From: Companilactobacillus suantsaicola
GTDB lineage: Bacteria; Bacillota; Bacilli; Lactobacillales; Lactobacillaceae
Reading direction: 5' to 3'
Length of the DNA stretch: 53,553 nucleotides
Assembly (NCBI RefSeq): GCF_004745525.1
Contig: NZ_RKLY01000019.1
Span: 1 to 53,553 of the forward strand
Shown: positions 13,772 to 24,138 of the stretch, in pieces
Layout of the letters: each line of letters opens with the position of its first letter
Numbering within the stretch: the first letter of the stretch is position 1
Position numbers and translations under genes: made by a program
Notes under the pieces: model-generated
The model's input: the letters and a program-made list of their open reading frames with translations, nothing else
What the model was told of the DNA's origin: nothing
The model's database searches: none

Positions 13772-15733
13772 ATGAGTAATCAAACATTGATTTCATTAGC
13801 GGCTCCTGTTGACGGAAAGCTATTAAAGCTTGACCAAGTTAAAGATCCCGTCTTCTCTCAAGGTTTGATGGGACAAGGTTTTGCTATTGAACCTAGTGAC
13901 GGTAAAGTGGTTGCGCCAGTTTCTGGTGTGGTGACTTTGGTTGCTGAAACAAAACACGCCTTTGGTATTAGAACGACTGACGGAGCAGACGTTTTAGTCC
14001 ATTTAGGAATCGATACGGTTGAATTAAAGGGTGAACCTTTTACTGTTTCAATCAAACAAGGAGACCACGTAACGGCGGGACAAGCGGTTATTTCGGTCGA
14101 TTTGAAAAAAATTACGGATGCTGGTAAACAAAAGACAGTGATTTTGGCTATTACCAACAGTAATGATATTTTAAAGCAATTTTTGTTGAGTGATGGGGAT
14201 TCAAATATTACCGCTGGACAGATTGTTGCCGGAGCTTTAATTGATGTGGTCAAAGAGACTAAAAAAACTGCGGGTAAAGGTGGCAATTATGACCAATTAG
14301 CTACTGACATTGTGGAAAACGTTGGTGGTAAGGAAAATATCAACAGTTTGATCCACTGTATTACGCGTTTGCGGTTTTATTTAAAGGATGACAAGAAAGC
14401 TAATGACGACACGATTGAGAATTTACCTGGCGTAATCAGTGTTGCTAAAGCTGGTGGTCAGTATCAAGTCGTGATTGGTCAAGCGGTAACCGATGTTTAT
14501 GACGCCGTGATCGACCAAATCGGGGCGCAATACACTAATAACGCCGCTACAGCTGAAGCAGTTGCTGAAACGACTAAGGCACAAAATATGTCTGTTTGGG
14601 ACAAAATCAAGAGTGGTATCAGTAACTTTATCGGTGTTTTGACGGCTTCCATGATTCCGATTATTGGTATCTTGGCTGGTTCCGGTATTTTGAAAGGTAT
14701 TTTAGCTGCTCTAACAGGTTTCAAAGTTTTATCCACAACTAGTGGTACTTACGTTATTTTAAATGCAATCGGTGATGCAACGTTTTACTTCTTACCTATT
14801 ATTTTAGGATTCACCGCTGCTAAAAAACTTAGTTCTGATCCAATCGTCTTAGCTATCGTTGGTGGAATCATCATCTATCCAAACTTGTTAACTTTGGCAA
14901 GTAAAGCTAGCACGGCCAGCACGAATTTCTTAGGGATTCCGACGACCTTGATTTCTTATACATCTTCAGTTTTCCCAATTATCGTGGCTGCTTGGCTAGG
15001 TAAATATGTTGAAAAATTCTTGAAAAAAGTCATTCCGTTATATCTAAGAAGTGTCTTTATTCCTATTTTAGAAGCATTAGTTTTGAGTTTAGTGATCTTG
15101 ATCGGTGTTGGACCAATTATCACCGCTATGAGTAAAGGCTTATCGAACGGTTTAGTTGCCATTTACAGCTTCAGTCCAACCTTATCTGGATTTGTACTCG
15201 GTGGCGTTTATCAAACTATGGTTATCTTCGGTTTGCACTGGGGACTTATTCCAATTGTTATCAACGATATCGCTACTAATGGTCACAGTTACATCAATTC
15301 GATTCTTTCAATTACCATGGTTGCCCAAGGTGGTGCCGTTTTAGCAGTCTTCTTGAAGACTAAGAATAAGAAATTGAAGGAAGTTTCTCTTGCCGCTGCG
15401 GTTTCGGCCTTTTGCGGAGTTACTGAACCAGCGCTATACGGTGTCAATTTGAAGTACAAACGTATTTTTGTGGTTGCAAGTATCGCCAGCGCTTTAGGTG
15501 GTGCGTTGACAGGATTCTTGAAGGTCAACAATTACGCTTTGTCCGGTGCCTTGATTGGATTCCCAGCCTTCATCACGCCAGGAGTCGGTATCGGTAGCAA
15601 CTTCTACGGTTACTTGATTTCTCATTACGGAACGCTTTTGATCTCAGTCGTTTTAGTTTATCTCTTCGGATTCACGGACAAAATGTTGGCTAAGAAGAAT
15701 GATCCGATGAATTTGAACGTCAATGTGGCTTAG
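13772..15733 (+). CDS. PTS beta-glucoside-type transporter, EIIABC
   Basis: This 653-aa permease phosphorylates and imports a sugar, most likely a beta-glucoside given the GH1 enzyme downstream. The domain order is A-B-C. EIIA(Glc-like) is residues about 1-150, with phospho-His 77 (VLVHLG) and His 62. EIIB is about 170-255, with phospho-Cys 196 (HCITRLRF). EIIC is about 270-640, with ten or so helices. The common BglP order is B-C-A. AAGGA lies 11 bases before ATG 13772; GTG 13763 is too close to it. The esterase gene begins 9 bases after the stop, so the two are an operon. Confidence 0.85.
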   Translation: MSNQTLISLAAPVDGKLLKLDQVKDPVFSQGLMGQGFAIEPSDGKVVAPVSGVVTLVAETKHAFGIRTTDGADVLVHLGIDTVELKGEPFTVSIKQGDHVTAGQAVISVDLKKITDAGKQKTVILAITNSNDILKQFLLSDGDSNITAGQIVAGALIDVVKETKKTAGKGGNYDQLATDIVENVGGKENINSLIHCITRLRFYLKDDKKANDDTIENLPGVISVAKAGGQYQVVIGQAVTDVYDAVIDQIGAQYTNNAATAEAVAETTKAQNMSVWDKIKSGISNFIGVLTASMIPIIGILAGSGILKGILAALTGFKVLSTTSGTYVILNAIGDATFYFLPIILGFTAAKKLSSDPIVLAIVGGIIIYPNLLTLASKASTASTNFLGIPTTLISYTSSVFPIIVAAWLGKYVEKFLKKVIPLYLRSVFIPILEALVLSLVILIGVGPIITAMSKGLSNGLVAIYSFSPTLSGFVLGGVYQTMVIFGLHWGLIPIVINDIATNGHSYINSILSITMVAQGGAVLAVFLKTKNKKLKEVSLAAAVSAFCGVTEPALYGVNLKYKRIFVVASIASALGGALTGFLKVNNYALSGALIGFPAFITPGVGIGSNFYGYLISHYGTLLISVVLVYLFGFTDKMLAKKNDPMNLNVNVA

Positions 15734-15742
15734 GAGTAGACT

Positions 15743-16567
15743 ATGGAAACGAAAAATTATAAATTGCAGATTCCCAATCACGAATTTCAAGTGAAGAGTT
15801 ATTGGCTTGATCAAATTGCTGATTTCGATAAAGAAGTCGATTTTCCAATTGCCATTATTTGTCCAGGTGGTGGTTTTACCTTCCATTCACAAAGAGAAGA
15901 AGAACCTGTAGCGTTACGCTTTAATTCTTTTGGAATGCACGCTGTCGTCTTGGAATATCAGTTGATCGGCAATGACCCAGTTTATCCAACTGCCTTACAA
16001 GAATTGGCCAAAACAATCGACTGGGTAACTAATCAACCGGCGTCACGCCACATTGATAAGAAGAAAACCATTTTGGTTGGTTTCTCAGCTGGCGGTCATG
16101 TGGTAGCATCTTATAACGGCGTTGCAAGCGATACAGCGTTACGTCAAAAATATCAATTAGATCAATATCACGGACAACATGCCGCTGTCATTCTAGGTTA
16201 TCCAGTGATTGATATGACGATCCCTGGTAGTTTTCCAAATGACAATAAAGCACTTCATCAAATTAGTGAAGATCAAACACTTTGGAAAGCACAAGATTTA
16301 TTGAATCAAAATTCCAAACCAGCTTTCGTCTGGCAGACTCAAACCGACGAATTAGTCAAAGTCGTCAATACGATCAAGTACGTTGACCGAATGAATGAAC
16401 TGAACATTCCCGTCGAATATCATCTGTTTGGCTCGGGAATTCATGGTCTGGTGTTTGGAACTTACGTTACAGAAAAGCCAGGGAAGCGTAAATATCTCAA
16501 TTCTTGGACTTCGAAATGGATTGAGTTGGCTTTGAATTGGTTACAGATGATGAAATTGTTAGATTAA
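15743..16567 (+). CDS. Alpha/beta hydrolase, carbohydrate esterase-like
   Basis: This 274-aa cytoplasmic protein has the oxyanion strand CPGGGF, nucleophile elbow G-F-S-A-G-G-H (Ser about 115), an Asp in QTDE and His in GSGIHGL. This pattern is seen in BD-FAE/acetyl-xylan-esterase-like enzymes. Co-transcription with the PTS suggests removal of acyl groups from imported glucosides. TAGGAG precedes ATG 15743. The substrate is inferred from context only. Confidence 0.75.
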   Translation: METKNYKLQIPNHEFQVKSYWLDQIADFDKEVDFPIAIICPGGGFTFHSQREEEPVALRFNSFGMHAVVLEYQLIGNDPVYPTALQELAKTIDWVTNQPASRHIDKKKTILVGFSAGGHVVASYNGVASDTALRQKYQLDQYHGQHAAVILGYPVIDMTIPGSFPNDNKALHQISEDQTLWKAQDLLNQNSKPAFVWQTQTDELVKVVNTIKYVDRMNELNIPVEYHLFGSGIHGLVFGTYVTEKPGKRKYLNSWTSKWIELALNWLQMMKLLD

Positions 16568-16568
16568 T

Positions 16569-16608
16569 AAAAAAACTGATTGGCAAGATTTGCTAGTCAG
16601 TTTTTTTC
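16569..16608 (+). terminator. Terminator after the PTS-esterase unit
   Basis: The stem AACTGAtTgGCA / TGCtAgTCAGTT is followed by T7. Confidence 0.8.
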
Positions 16609-16640
16609 GTTTGGACATTTATTGTACAATTAAAAAGTAA

Positions 16641-18125
<1,485 letters not shown>

Positions 18126-18154
18126 TTGTAAGAGAGACGGTAAATGGATAAAAC

Positions 18155-18190
18155 AAAAAGAAGACCTCAAACGAGATCTTCTTTTTTTAT
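18155..18190. terminator. Terminator after GH1 gene
   Basis: The stem AAAAAGAAGACCTC / GAGATCTTCTTTTT has an A-run and a T-run. Confidence 0.85.
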
Positions 18191-18441
18191 TCGCAGTAGT
18201 GGCTGTTTACCGCAAATTTATTCAGTGACTAGACTGCAAATTAATTAACCTTTTGAAGGAAGGGGTATAAGGCGCAATCTAGCACTCTACCTTGATTTTT
18301 TTAGTTGATCAACGATTACCCCAAATGATAACCATCCTACAAATTATCAAATGTCAGGCTTATCGGTTCAACTCATTTCTTGGTACGACTATATAGTACG
18401 ATGTGGGATTGGTCCCAGGTCAAGGACTTTTTTAATATTTT
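18191..18441. other. Gene-free stretch, no clear feature
   Basis: No open frame with a ribosome binding site is visible. One imperfect long-range stem, CTAGACTGC near 18222 with GCAATCTAG near 18274, followed by a T7 run, could be a small RNA fold or chance. Confidence 0.25.
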
Positions 18442-19395
18442 TTAGTAACTTTCAATGAAGTGAGGTTCTTCGTGTTCGTAAGGCAGATGGGTGTCATTTA
18501 ATTGGTTGTACAAATAAATAAATCCGTTGTGCATTTGATTACGGAAACACAAATCAATCGTGGGAAAATTCATCAAAGAGGCTATTTCACTGTTGTCACT
18601 GCCGATCACCAGACAATCTTCGGGAACACGGACGTGATGTCTGCGCAAGGTTGCTATGAAGTCGGCCGCTACATAGTCAGTGAAAATCAGCATCGCCTTA
18701 GGTGGATTGGAATTTTTCAACCATTTCTCGGCCGCATCATGACCAACGCCATTTTGTCCGTCGTAAAAATCGAAAGTTTGAATACTATCAGGATATTTTT
18801 GAGAAAAGTCTTCAATAGCCTTAATTCGAGCCTGCGTGTTACCGTTACGGATCGGTGACAGGATGTGGCCCACGTGATCGTAACCTTCGTTATTAAGACG
18901 TTCTAAAATTTTATAATAAATAGGGTAGTGGTCGATGTAATTGGAATAGATGTGGGGATGCTCAACCCTTTGCCAAGTAGCGATGGGACCGAATTTGGCA
19001 TAGGAGCTGATGGTGTCCCAGGAGTTGAGTCGTAACGCTATAAAAACGGCATCCAGACGTTTGCTAGTGAGCAGATCAAGTGTGTGCAGCTCCTTTTTAG
19101 AATTCTTGGTGAAATATAGATTGACGCTGTAACCATATTTTGAAGCGATTTGGGTAAAGGAATTAATCAGCTCGCCAACTAATGGCATGTAATCGTTGAT
19201 CAGAAAGCCGATAGTATTTGTGCGCTTGCTCCTCAAGTTTTTCGCTACTTGATTAGGGATGTAGTTCATTTCGTGCATCGCGTCTAAAATGATTTTTCTT
19301 TTTTCTTCACTCACATACCCATTGCCACTGACGACGCGTGATATGGTTGATTTGGAGATTCCCGTTTTCTTAGCTAAATCATAAATTGTTGTCAT
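18442..19395 (-). CDS. LacI-type transcriptional regulator
   Basis: This 317-aa protein has the LacI HTH at residues 2-24 (TIYDLAKKTGISKSTISRVVSG) and the hinge PNQVAKNLRSKRTNTIG, then a periplasmic-binding-like sugar domain. It is convergent with the GH1 gene and probably controls the beta-glucoside genes 13772-18125. The effector is likely a phosphorylated sugar. The start ATG 19395 follows GAGAGGG. Confidence 0.9.
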   Translation of the reverse strand: MTTIYDLAKKTGISKSTISRVVSGNGYVSEEKRKIILDAMHEMNYIPNQVAKNLRSKRTNTIGFLINDYMPLVGELINSFTQIASKYGYSVNLYFTKNSKKELHTLDLLTSKRLDAVFIALRLNSWDTISSYAKFGPIATWQRVEHPHIYSNYIDHYPIYYKILERLNNEGYDHVGHILSPIRNGNTQARIKAIEDFSQKYPDSIQTFDFYDGQNGVGHDAAEKWLKNSNPPKAMLIFTDYVAADFIATLRRHHVRVPEDCLVIGSDNSEIASLMNFPTIDLCFRNQMHNGFIYLYNQLNDTHLPYEHEEPHFIESY

Positions 19396-19617
19396 ATTAT
19401 CCCTCTCATTAATAGATCCTTACAAAGTTAATTATACATTGGAAACGTTTACTACTCTAGAACGGTTGTTTTATTGTCTGTCATTGTTATACTAAGTCCG
19501 TATTAGGTACTTGCTCTACTTAGTTCGGTTGTAGAAGATATAGAAGAGTTCTACTAAATGATATTTCTATTAGTATAATTTTTGAATTAGACAGAATAAA
19601 AAATTAAAATAGTTATC

Positions 19618-19794
19618 TAGTCTGGAGCACAAGCCCCGTGATGACTCAGCCGCCAAATTCTTGTTGGTGCTTTAGCACCTACAAGAAGGCCTAGTTTTGA
19701 GATTTTGCGTACTTTGCAAAAGCTCAAAATAGTGCCGGCAGCGTTCCAGCTCATCACGGGGCTTGTGTGGAAGACGGCATCTTACACTAACCAA
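19618..19794 (-). repeat. Structured intergenic module, copy 4 (inverted)
   Basis: The terminal arm CACAAGCCCCGTGATGA (19628-19644) pairs perfectly with 19751-19767, although its sequence is unrelated to the arms of the other copies. Hairpin C is 19660-19685 (CTTGT...ACAAG). The junction helix is GCTGCC/GGCGGC on the minus strand. Hairpin B is long (TTTTGAG.../...CTCAAAA). It has the family ends AGTCTGGA and GGAAGACGGC. Confidence 0.8.
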
Positions 19795-19865
19795 GCAATA
19801 GCAAGAACCTTGTATTACATAAGGAAGGTGAATATTTATCGTTAGTTGACAGCAGTAATATTTCG

Positions 19866-19934
19866 GCCACATTTGTTTGTGGCGTAGCAATGAATTCAAT
19901 TGAAATCAACGCGAAAGGGAAATATTACTCATGA
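19866..19934 (+). other. Leader hairpin and 14-codon upstream frame
   Basis: The hairpin GCCACA/TGTGGC (19866-19883) precedes a 14-codon frame (19890-19934, starting MNSIEINAK). Its TGA overlaps the ATG of the transporter gene (ATGA). No strong ribosome binding site precedes the small frame. It may couple translation or be chance. Confidence 0.25.
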
Positions 19935-20851
19935 AGTCTAAAAGGATTCTCGGATCCGTCTTTTTAACCATTGCTTCAATTATTTGGGGAGCAATGTTTG
20001 TAGTTGTAAAAATCATTGTCGACGAGGTACATCCAATTCAACTCGTTTGGTTGGAATACTTAGTTGCGTTAGTGTTCTTGATTGGTTATTCAATCATCAA
20101 GCACGAGAAATGGCACATCAATTGGTCTGATTTGAAATTAGTTTTTTGGATTGGAATCATCGGAAATACCATTTCATTAGTTGCCCAGGAAATGGGTACC
20201 GGGTTGTCCAATGCCCAAACTGGTTCAGTAATCACCTCAACGATTCCCGCATTTATGATCATCTTCGGTTGGCTGATTCTGAAAGAAAAAATGGACAAAG
20301 TTAAGATTTTCTCCGTCATCATCGCTATTCTTGGAGTAGTTATGATCGTCGGCTTGAAGATGTCAGGAACGAATGTTGTTTTAGGAATTTTGCTCCTAGT
20401 TCTTGACTCAATCGCTTGGGCCTTGATGTCGGTCTTGGTCAAGAAAGTAAAGACGTACAGTTCTTTACAAATTACTATTATGTCAACAGTAGTAGCGGTA
20501 GTTGCTCTGACACCATTTATTTTGAGTGATATGTCATCACTTACAAGCATCAATTTCACTGAGCCAAAAGTAATCTGGAGTCTTCTATATATTGGCGCTG
20601 TATCAACAGCCGTCGCTTATGTAATGTGGAATCGTGGGTTACAAATCGTCAGTGCCGGTTCATCTGGATTATTCTACTTGATTCAACCAATCGTTGGGTC
20701 ATTCTTAGGTTGGTTGTTACTGGGAGAACAAATCTCAGCCGGTTTCATCGTTGGCTCAGCAATGATTTTACTCAGCGTCTGGATCTCAGTTAAATACGAC
20801 AGTTCATCGTCGAGTGACACGAGTTTAGCCAGCGCCGGGAGTAACATTTAA
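19931..20851 (+). CDS. EamA/DMT family transporter 1
   Basis: This 306-aa protein has ten predicted helices in two EamA repeats (SIIWGAMFVVVKI in the first, SIAWALMSVLVKK in the second), the plan of drug/metabolite transporters. AAAGGG lies 11 bases before ATG 19931. It ends in a Ser-rich tail (about residues 290-306). A paralogue follows at 21032. The substrate is unknown; family members export amino acids or other metabolites. Confidence 0.85.
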   Translation: MKSKRILGSVFLTIASIIWGAMFVVVKIIVDEVHPIQLVWLEYLVALVFLIGYSIIKHEKWHINWSDLKLVFWIGIIGNTISLVAQEMGTGLSNAQTGSVITSTIPAFMIIFGWLILKEKMDKVKIFSVIIAILGVVMIVGLKMSGTNVVLGILLLVLDSIAWALMSVLVKKVKTYSSLQITIMSTVVAVVALTPFILSDMSSLTSINFTEPKVIWSLLYIGAVSTAVAYVMWNRGLQIVSAGSSGLFYLIQPIVGSFLGWLLLGEQISAGFIVGSAMILLSVWISVKYDSSSSSDTSLASAGSNI

Positions 20852-20866
20852 AAATAATAAACTATT

Positions 20867-20896
20867 AGTGAATCCATTTTGGATTCACTTTTTTTG
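20867..20896 (+). terminator. Terminator between EamA genes
   Basis: The 9-bp stem AGTGAATCC/GGATTCACT is followed by T7. Confidence 0.9.
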
Positions 20897-21031
20897 TTGG
20901 AAAAATTTCCAAAATGTAAACGAAAATTTCTATTCCTTTTTCAAGTGATAATGCTATAATTTTTACAAAAATAAGATTTCGATAGAATTTTATAAATTTA
21001 TTGTTCCTGAGAAACCACAAGGTCAAGGATT

Positions 21032-21904
21032 ATGTCTAATAAAGTAGTAGGTTCTATTTTATTGAGTGTCGCTGCCAGTATCTGGGGCGGTACTTTTGTT
21101 GCGGTAAAAATGGTTGTCGGGGTTATTCATCCGATCCAATTGGTCTGGCTAAGATACTTAGTCGCGTTAATTTTTTTAGTTGGTTTCTCATTGATCAAAA
21201 GAGAAAAATGGCACATTCAAAAAAAGGATTTGAAATGGTTCTTCCTTTGCGGATTGACCGGTTACGCTATCTCACTAGTAGCTCAAGAAACTGGCACTTG
21301 GTTTTCCAGCGCTCAAACTGGAGCCGTCGTCACGTCATCAACCCCAGCTTTCATGGTGATTTTTGCCTGGTTGATTCTAAAAGAGAAGCTAGATCGAGTT
21401 AAAATAATTTCACTGATTATGGCCACTTTAGGCGTTGTCATGATTGTCGGTGTTCATCTGAGTGGAAAACATATCATCTTAGGAGTCTTCTTCTTAATCA
21501 TCACTGCTCTAACTTGGTCGTTCATGTCCGTTTTGATCAAATTATTGCCCAATTACACCGCATTACAAATTACGATAATTTCGACGGTTGTTGCCATGAT
21601 ATGCCTAACTCCATTTGTGATGGGTGACATTGCCGCGTTATCCAATGTCAATTTCTTAAATCCGAAGATCATTGCCTGTCTATTCTATGTCGGAGCAGTC
21701 TCCACGGCCGCCGCTTTCGTGATGTGGAATAAAGGTTTGACCATGGTCAGTCCCAGCATCTCCGGCTTGATTTACTTGTTACAACCAATTGTCGGTACAC
21801 TGTTAGGCTGGTTGATCCTAGGCGAGAACCTCACGTGGGGATTTGCTTTAGGAACCGGTTTGATTTTGGCCAGTGTCTGGGTCTCAATTCGTTTTGCAAA
21901 ATAA
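21032..21904 (+). CDS. EamA/DMT family transporter 2
   Basis: This 290-aa protein is a close paralogue of the preceding transporter along its whole length (for example HPIQLVWL-x-Y-L-V-A-L, then AQ-E-x-G-T) but lacks the Ser-rich tail. A TATAAT box near 20954 gives it its own promoter, so the two are a tandem duplication with separate transcription. The substrate is not evident. Confidence 0.85.
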   Translation: MSNKVVGSILLSVAASIWGGTFVAVKMVVGVIHPIQLVWLRYLVALIFLVGFSLIKREKWHIQKKDLKWFFLCGLTGYAISLVAQETGTWFSSAQTGAVVTSSTPAFMVIFAWLILKEKLDRVKIISLIMATLGVVMIVGVHLSGKHIILGVFFLIITALTWSFMSVLIKLLPNYTALQITIISTVVAMICLTPFVMGDIAALSNVNFLNPKIIACLFYVGAVSTAAAFVMWNKGLTMVSPSISGLIYLLQPIVGTLLGWLILGENLTWGFALGTGLILASVWVSIRFAK

Positions 21905-21908
21905 GTTT

Positions 21909-21940
21909 TAGCACATTCCTGAAAATGGGATGTGCTTTTT
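21909..21940 (+). terminator. Terminator after EamA 2
   Basis: The stem AGCACAT(t)CC / GG(g)ATGTGCT is followed by T6. Confidence 0.8.
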
Positions 21941-21982
21941 TCGTAATTTTAATAGTAGGTGATTTTGATAATGATTTGTTTT

Positions 21983-22029
21983 GGTTCGAAAATACACAAC
22001 TCTATTATATAATTGTGTATAAACGAACC
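21983..22029. promoter_or_regulatory. AbiEi-type operator around a -10 box
   Basis: Nested inverted arms GGTTCG-aaa-ATACACAA (21983-21999) and TTGTGTAT-aaa-CGAACC (22013-22029) surround TATAAT (22008-22013). AbiEi antitoxins are known to bind inverted repeats in their own promoter, so autoregulation is likely. Confidence 0.7.
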
Positions 22030-22047
22030 GTTAAAGGTGGAATTACG

Positions 22048-22638
22048 ATGACCGCGGAAAAAATAAAATCGTTTTTAAGAGAAAATAACGGTCAAATAAC
22101 CCGAAAAGATGCCGAAAATTTGAATATCTATCCGACTGTACTAAGCAGATTAGTCAAGTCTGGACAGTTAGAGCGTGTTGAGCGGGGTGTTTATATTGAC
22201 CCCAATATTTTTGAAGATGATATGTTTGTTTTGCAATATAAGTACAGTAAAGGGATTTATTTTAAAGATACATCGTTGTTTCTACATGGAATGATTGATC
22301 GAACACCAGATAAATATGATATGAATTTTCCTAGTCAGTATAGTAATTCAGATTTAAAAAAGTATCCGATTAGAATGCATCGTCAAATTGATTCTTTATA
22401 TACGATGGGAATCGAAGAAATACAAAGCCCAGGTAATCATTTGATAAAAACCTACAATATTGAGAGAACGCTATGTGATATCGTTCGAGGAAGGGATAAG
22501 TCCGATATGGAGACAATTAAGCAAGCTATGAATTCGTATATTGATAGACCAGATAAAAATCTCGGGCAATTATTTGATTATGCCAAAAAGTTGAAGGTAG
22601 AAAAGATTATTGGAACTTACATGGAAATTTTATTGTGA
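22048..22638 (+). CDS. AbiEi-like antitoxin / transcriptional repressor
   Basis: This 196-aa protein has the AbiEi architecture. An N-terminal winged HTH (residues about 1-50: NNGQITRKDAENLNIYPTVLSRLVKSGQLERVERGVY) is followed by an antitoxin domain with YFKDTSLFLHGMIDRTP and the ERTLCDIVRGRD box. The ATG at 22048 follows AAAGGTGG. In type IV AbiE systems the nucleotidyltransferase toxin AbiEii follows directly. Here no AbiEii is present and the next genes are an sce7726-like protein and a small AAA-like protein. The intact operator upstream suggests that it is still functional. Confidence 0.8.
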   Translation: MTAEKIKSFLRENNGQITRKDAENLNIYPTVLSRLVKSGQLERVERGVYIDPNIFEDDMFVLQYKYSKGIYFKDTSLFLHGMIDRTPDKYDMNFPSQYSNSDLKKYPIRMHRQIDSLYTMGIEEIQSPGNHLIKTYNIERTLCDIVRGRDKSDMETIKQAMNSYIDRPDKNLGQLFDYAKKLKVEKIIGTYMEILL

Positions 22639-22719
22639 AACTTGATTTTACGTAATTTAAAATATTTGGAGTTAAACGTACATGTTATACTTTTTTTAAG
22701 ATTGTGAGTGGGGATAATT

Positions 22720-23580
22720 ATGACGACAGATGTTATTTTGAATAAGGTATTTACGGTTAATTATTTGAAGAAACTTATCAATGATCAAGGGTTTGGATTG
22801 TATCAGGATGTAGTCGATTCATTGATTTCTGAACAAAAAGTTGATAATAATCTAGATGCATTTGTGGCGTTATATAAATATATGTTTAAAAATCATCGTA
22901 ATGAATTTTTTTATAAAAATACACTCATTAAGAAAATTTTATTGGGAATTCATAGTGTGAATACGACAACTGCCTTGAGAGAGATTCCCATTTCTGAGAA
23001 TATTTTGGACCTGCTGTTGATAAATGGAGTTGGACGGGTCTATGAAATTAAAACAGAATTAGACAATCTTACTAGACTGCCACAACAATTAGAGGCATAT
23101 TATCAAGCTTTTTCTTATGTCAATGTGGTGACTGATGAGAGTCATTTTAAGGATGTGTCAAAACTATTAGAAGATAAGCCGACGGGAATTATTTTGTTGA
23201 CAAAACGGGGTAGTTTGCACGTTGAAAAGAAAGCTCTAGAATACAATGGAGTTTTAAATAGTAGAGTATTGTTTAACATTTTGCGTAAATATGAATTTGA
23301 AAATATTACCAATGAAGTTTTTGGACAATTGCCGCAAGTTAATCAATCAAAATATTATGATGCTTGTTTTGAAATGTTGTCTAAATTAGATGTTAAGGAA
23401 TTTCAATGGTATGTTTTGAGAGAATTAAAGAAACGAAGTAATATCAATTCCCAAAATTTATCGGCTTTTGAAACGATTCCCAAGGAAATTAAGTCATTAG
23501 TGTACTTTTCAAAATATCGTCCGACAGATTTTGAGAAACTTCAGAAGTTTTTAGAAACAGATTATAAAGAGGTGAAATAA
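22720..23580 (+). CDS. sce7726 family protein, PD-(D/E)XK nuclease-like
   Basis: This 286-aa protein has a nuclease-like core: Asp 97 (ENILDLLLIN), then Glu 109-Ile-Lys 111 (RVYEIKTELDNL), then Q-L-x-x-Y-Y-Q-A-F and a V-V-T strand. That is the D...ExK pattern of PD-(D/E)XK enzymes as found in sce7726 proteins. The C-terminal 120 residues are helical and not recognised. ATG 22720 follows GTGGGGA. A TATACT box near 22687 may give it its own promoter. sce7726 proteins occur in mobile and defence contexts; the substrate is unknown. Confidence 0.7.
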   Translation: MTTDVILNKVFTVNYLKKLINDQGFGLYQDVVDSLISEQKVDNNLDAFVALYKYMFKNHRNEFFYKNTLIKKILLGIHSVNTTTALREIPISENILDLLLINGVGRVYEIKTELDNLTRLPQQLEAYYQAFSYVNVVTDESHFKDVSKLLEDKPTGIILLTKRGSLHVEKKALEYNGVLNSRVLFNILRKYEFENITNEVFGQLPQVNQSKYYDACFEMLSKLDVKEFQWYVLRELKKRSNINSQNLSAFETIPKEIKSLVYFSKYRPTDFEKLQKFLETDYKEVK

Positions 23581-23596
23581 TGTATTTTCCATTAAT

Positions 23597-24082
23597 ATGA
23601 GAATGAATAAAAATATTTTTAGAGAGTTTTCTCAACAAGGTAGACAGATTCTACTATATGGTGCTGACAGAGAAGAGAAGATGAATACAGCCCTTGAGAA
23701 TTTAAGCAAACTAAGTGAAAAATATGGGACTAGTTTTATTAAAGCTTCTGTGACTAGGTTTTCTACAGTAGAAGACTTTACTGTCGATCTATTTAATAAA
23801 ATTCATGTGCAGAATCTTGATTTGATAAATGGATTTACCATTTTAGAAGAGGAACTTTTCAAGCAAAATACGGTGTTAGTTATAGATGGGATGGAAGAAA
23901 TCAACAACAATATTGCTCTTCGAGAAAAGTTAGCGGAACTTGCAAAAAGTATGTCAGACAACTCGATTTATTACGAGAATTCGTATGCAAAAGTTATCTT
24001 TATAGGAACTGTAAATACGGCAGAATTATTATGGAATGATGTTCAATCCTTGAAAAGTCGGATGGCAACAATTTCTATCTAA
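23597..24082 (+). CDS. Small AAA-like protein with degenerate P-loop
   Basis: This 161-aa protein reads like an Orc/TniB-type AAA core in miniature. The Walker A position is Y-G-A-D-R-E-E-K-M (Lys 28 kept, Gly and Thr lost). Walker B is TVLVIDGMEE (Asp 97). A sensor-1-like GTVN (Asn 140) and an Arg in S-R-M (155) follow. It may bind a partner or DNA but probably not ATP in the usual way. No ribosome binding site precedes ATG 23597. Instead a 6-codon frame from ATG 23580 (after GAGGTGA) ends in a TGA overlapping this ATG, which suggests coupling. Function unknown. Confidence 0.6.
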   Translation: MRMNKNIFREFSQQGRQILLYGADREEKMNTALENLSKLSEKYGTSFIKASVTRFSTVEDFTVDLFNKIHVQNLDLINGFTILEEELFKQNTVLVIDGMEEINNNIALREKLAELAKSMSDNSIYYENSYAKVIFIGTVNTAELLWNDVQSLKSRMATISI

Positions 24083-24093
24083 TTCATTAGACC

Positions 24094-24128
24094 AAAAAAG
24101 ACGAGTCGCTTACGAACTCGTCTTTTTA
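24094..24128. terminator. Bidirectional terminator
   Basis: AAAAAGACGAGT / (A)ACTCGTCTTTTT lies between the convergent AAA-like and acetolactate decarboxylase genes. Confidence 0.85.
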
Positions 24129-24138
24129 CTTCTATATA

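Noticed and set aside
18191-18441. Degraded insertion sequence between GH1 and LacI genes
   Set aside because: No transposase motif or terminal repeat could be seen; left as a gene-free stretch.
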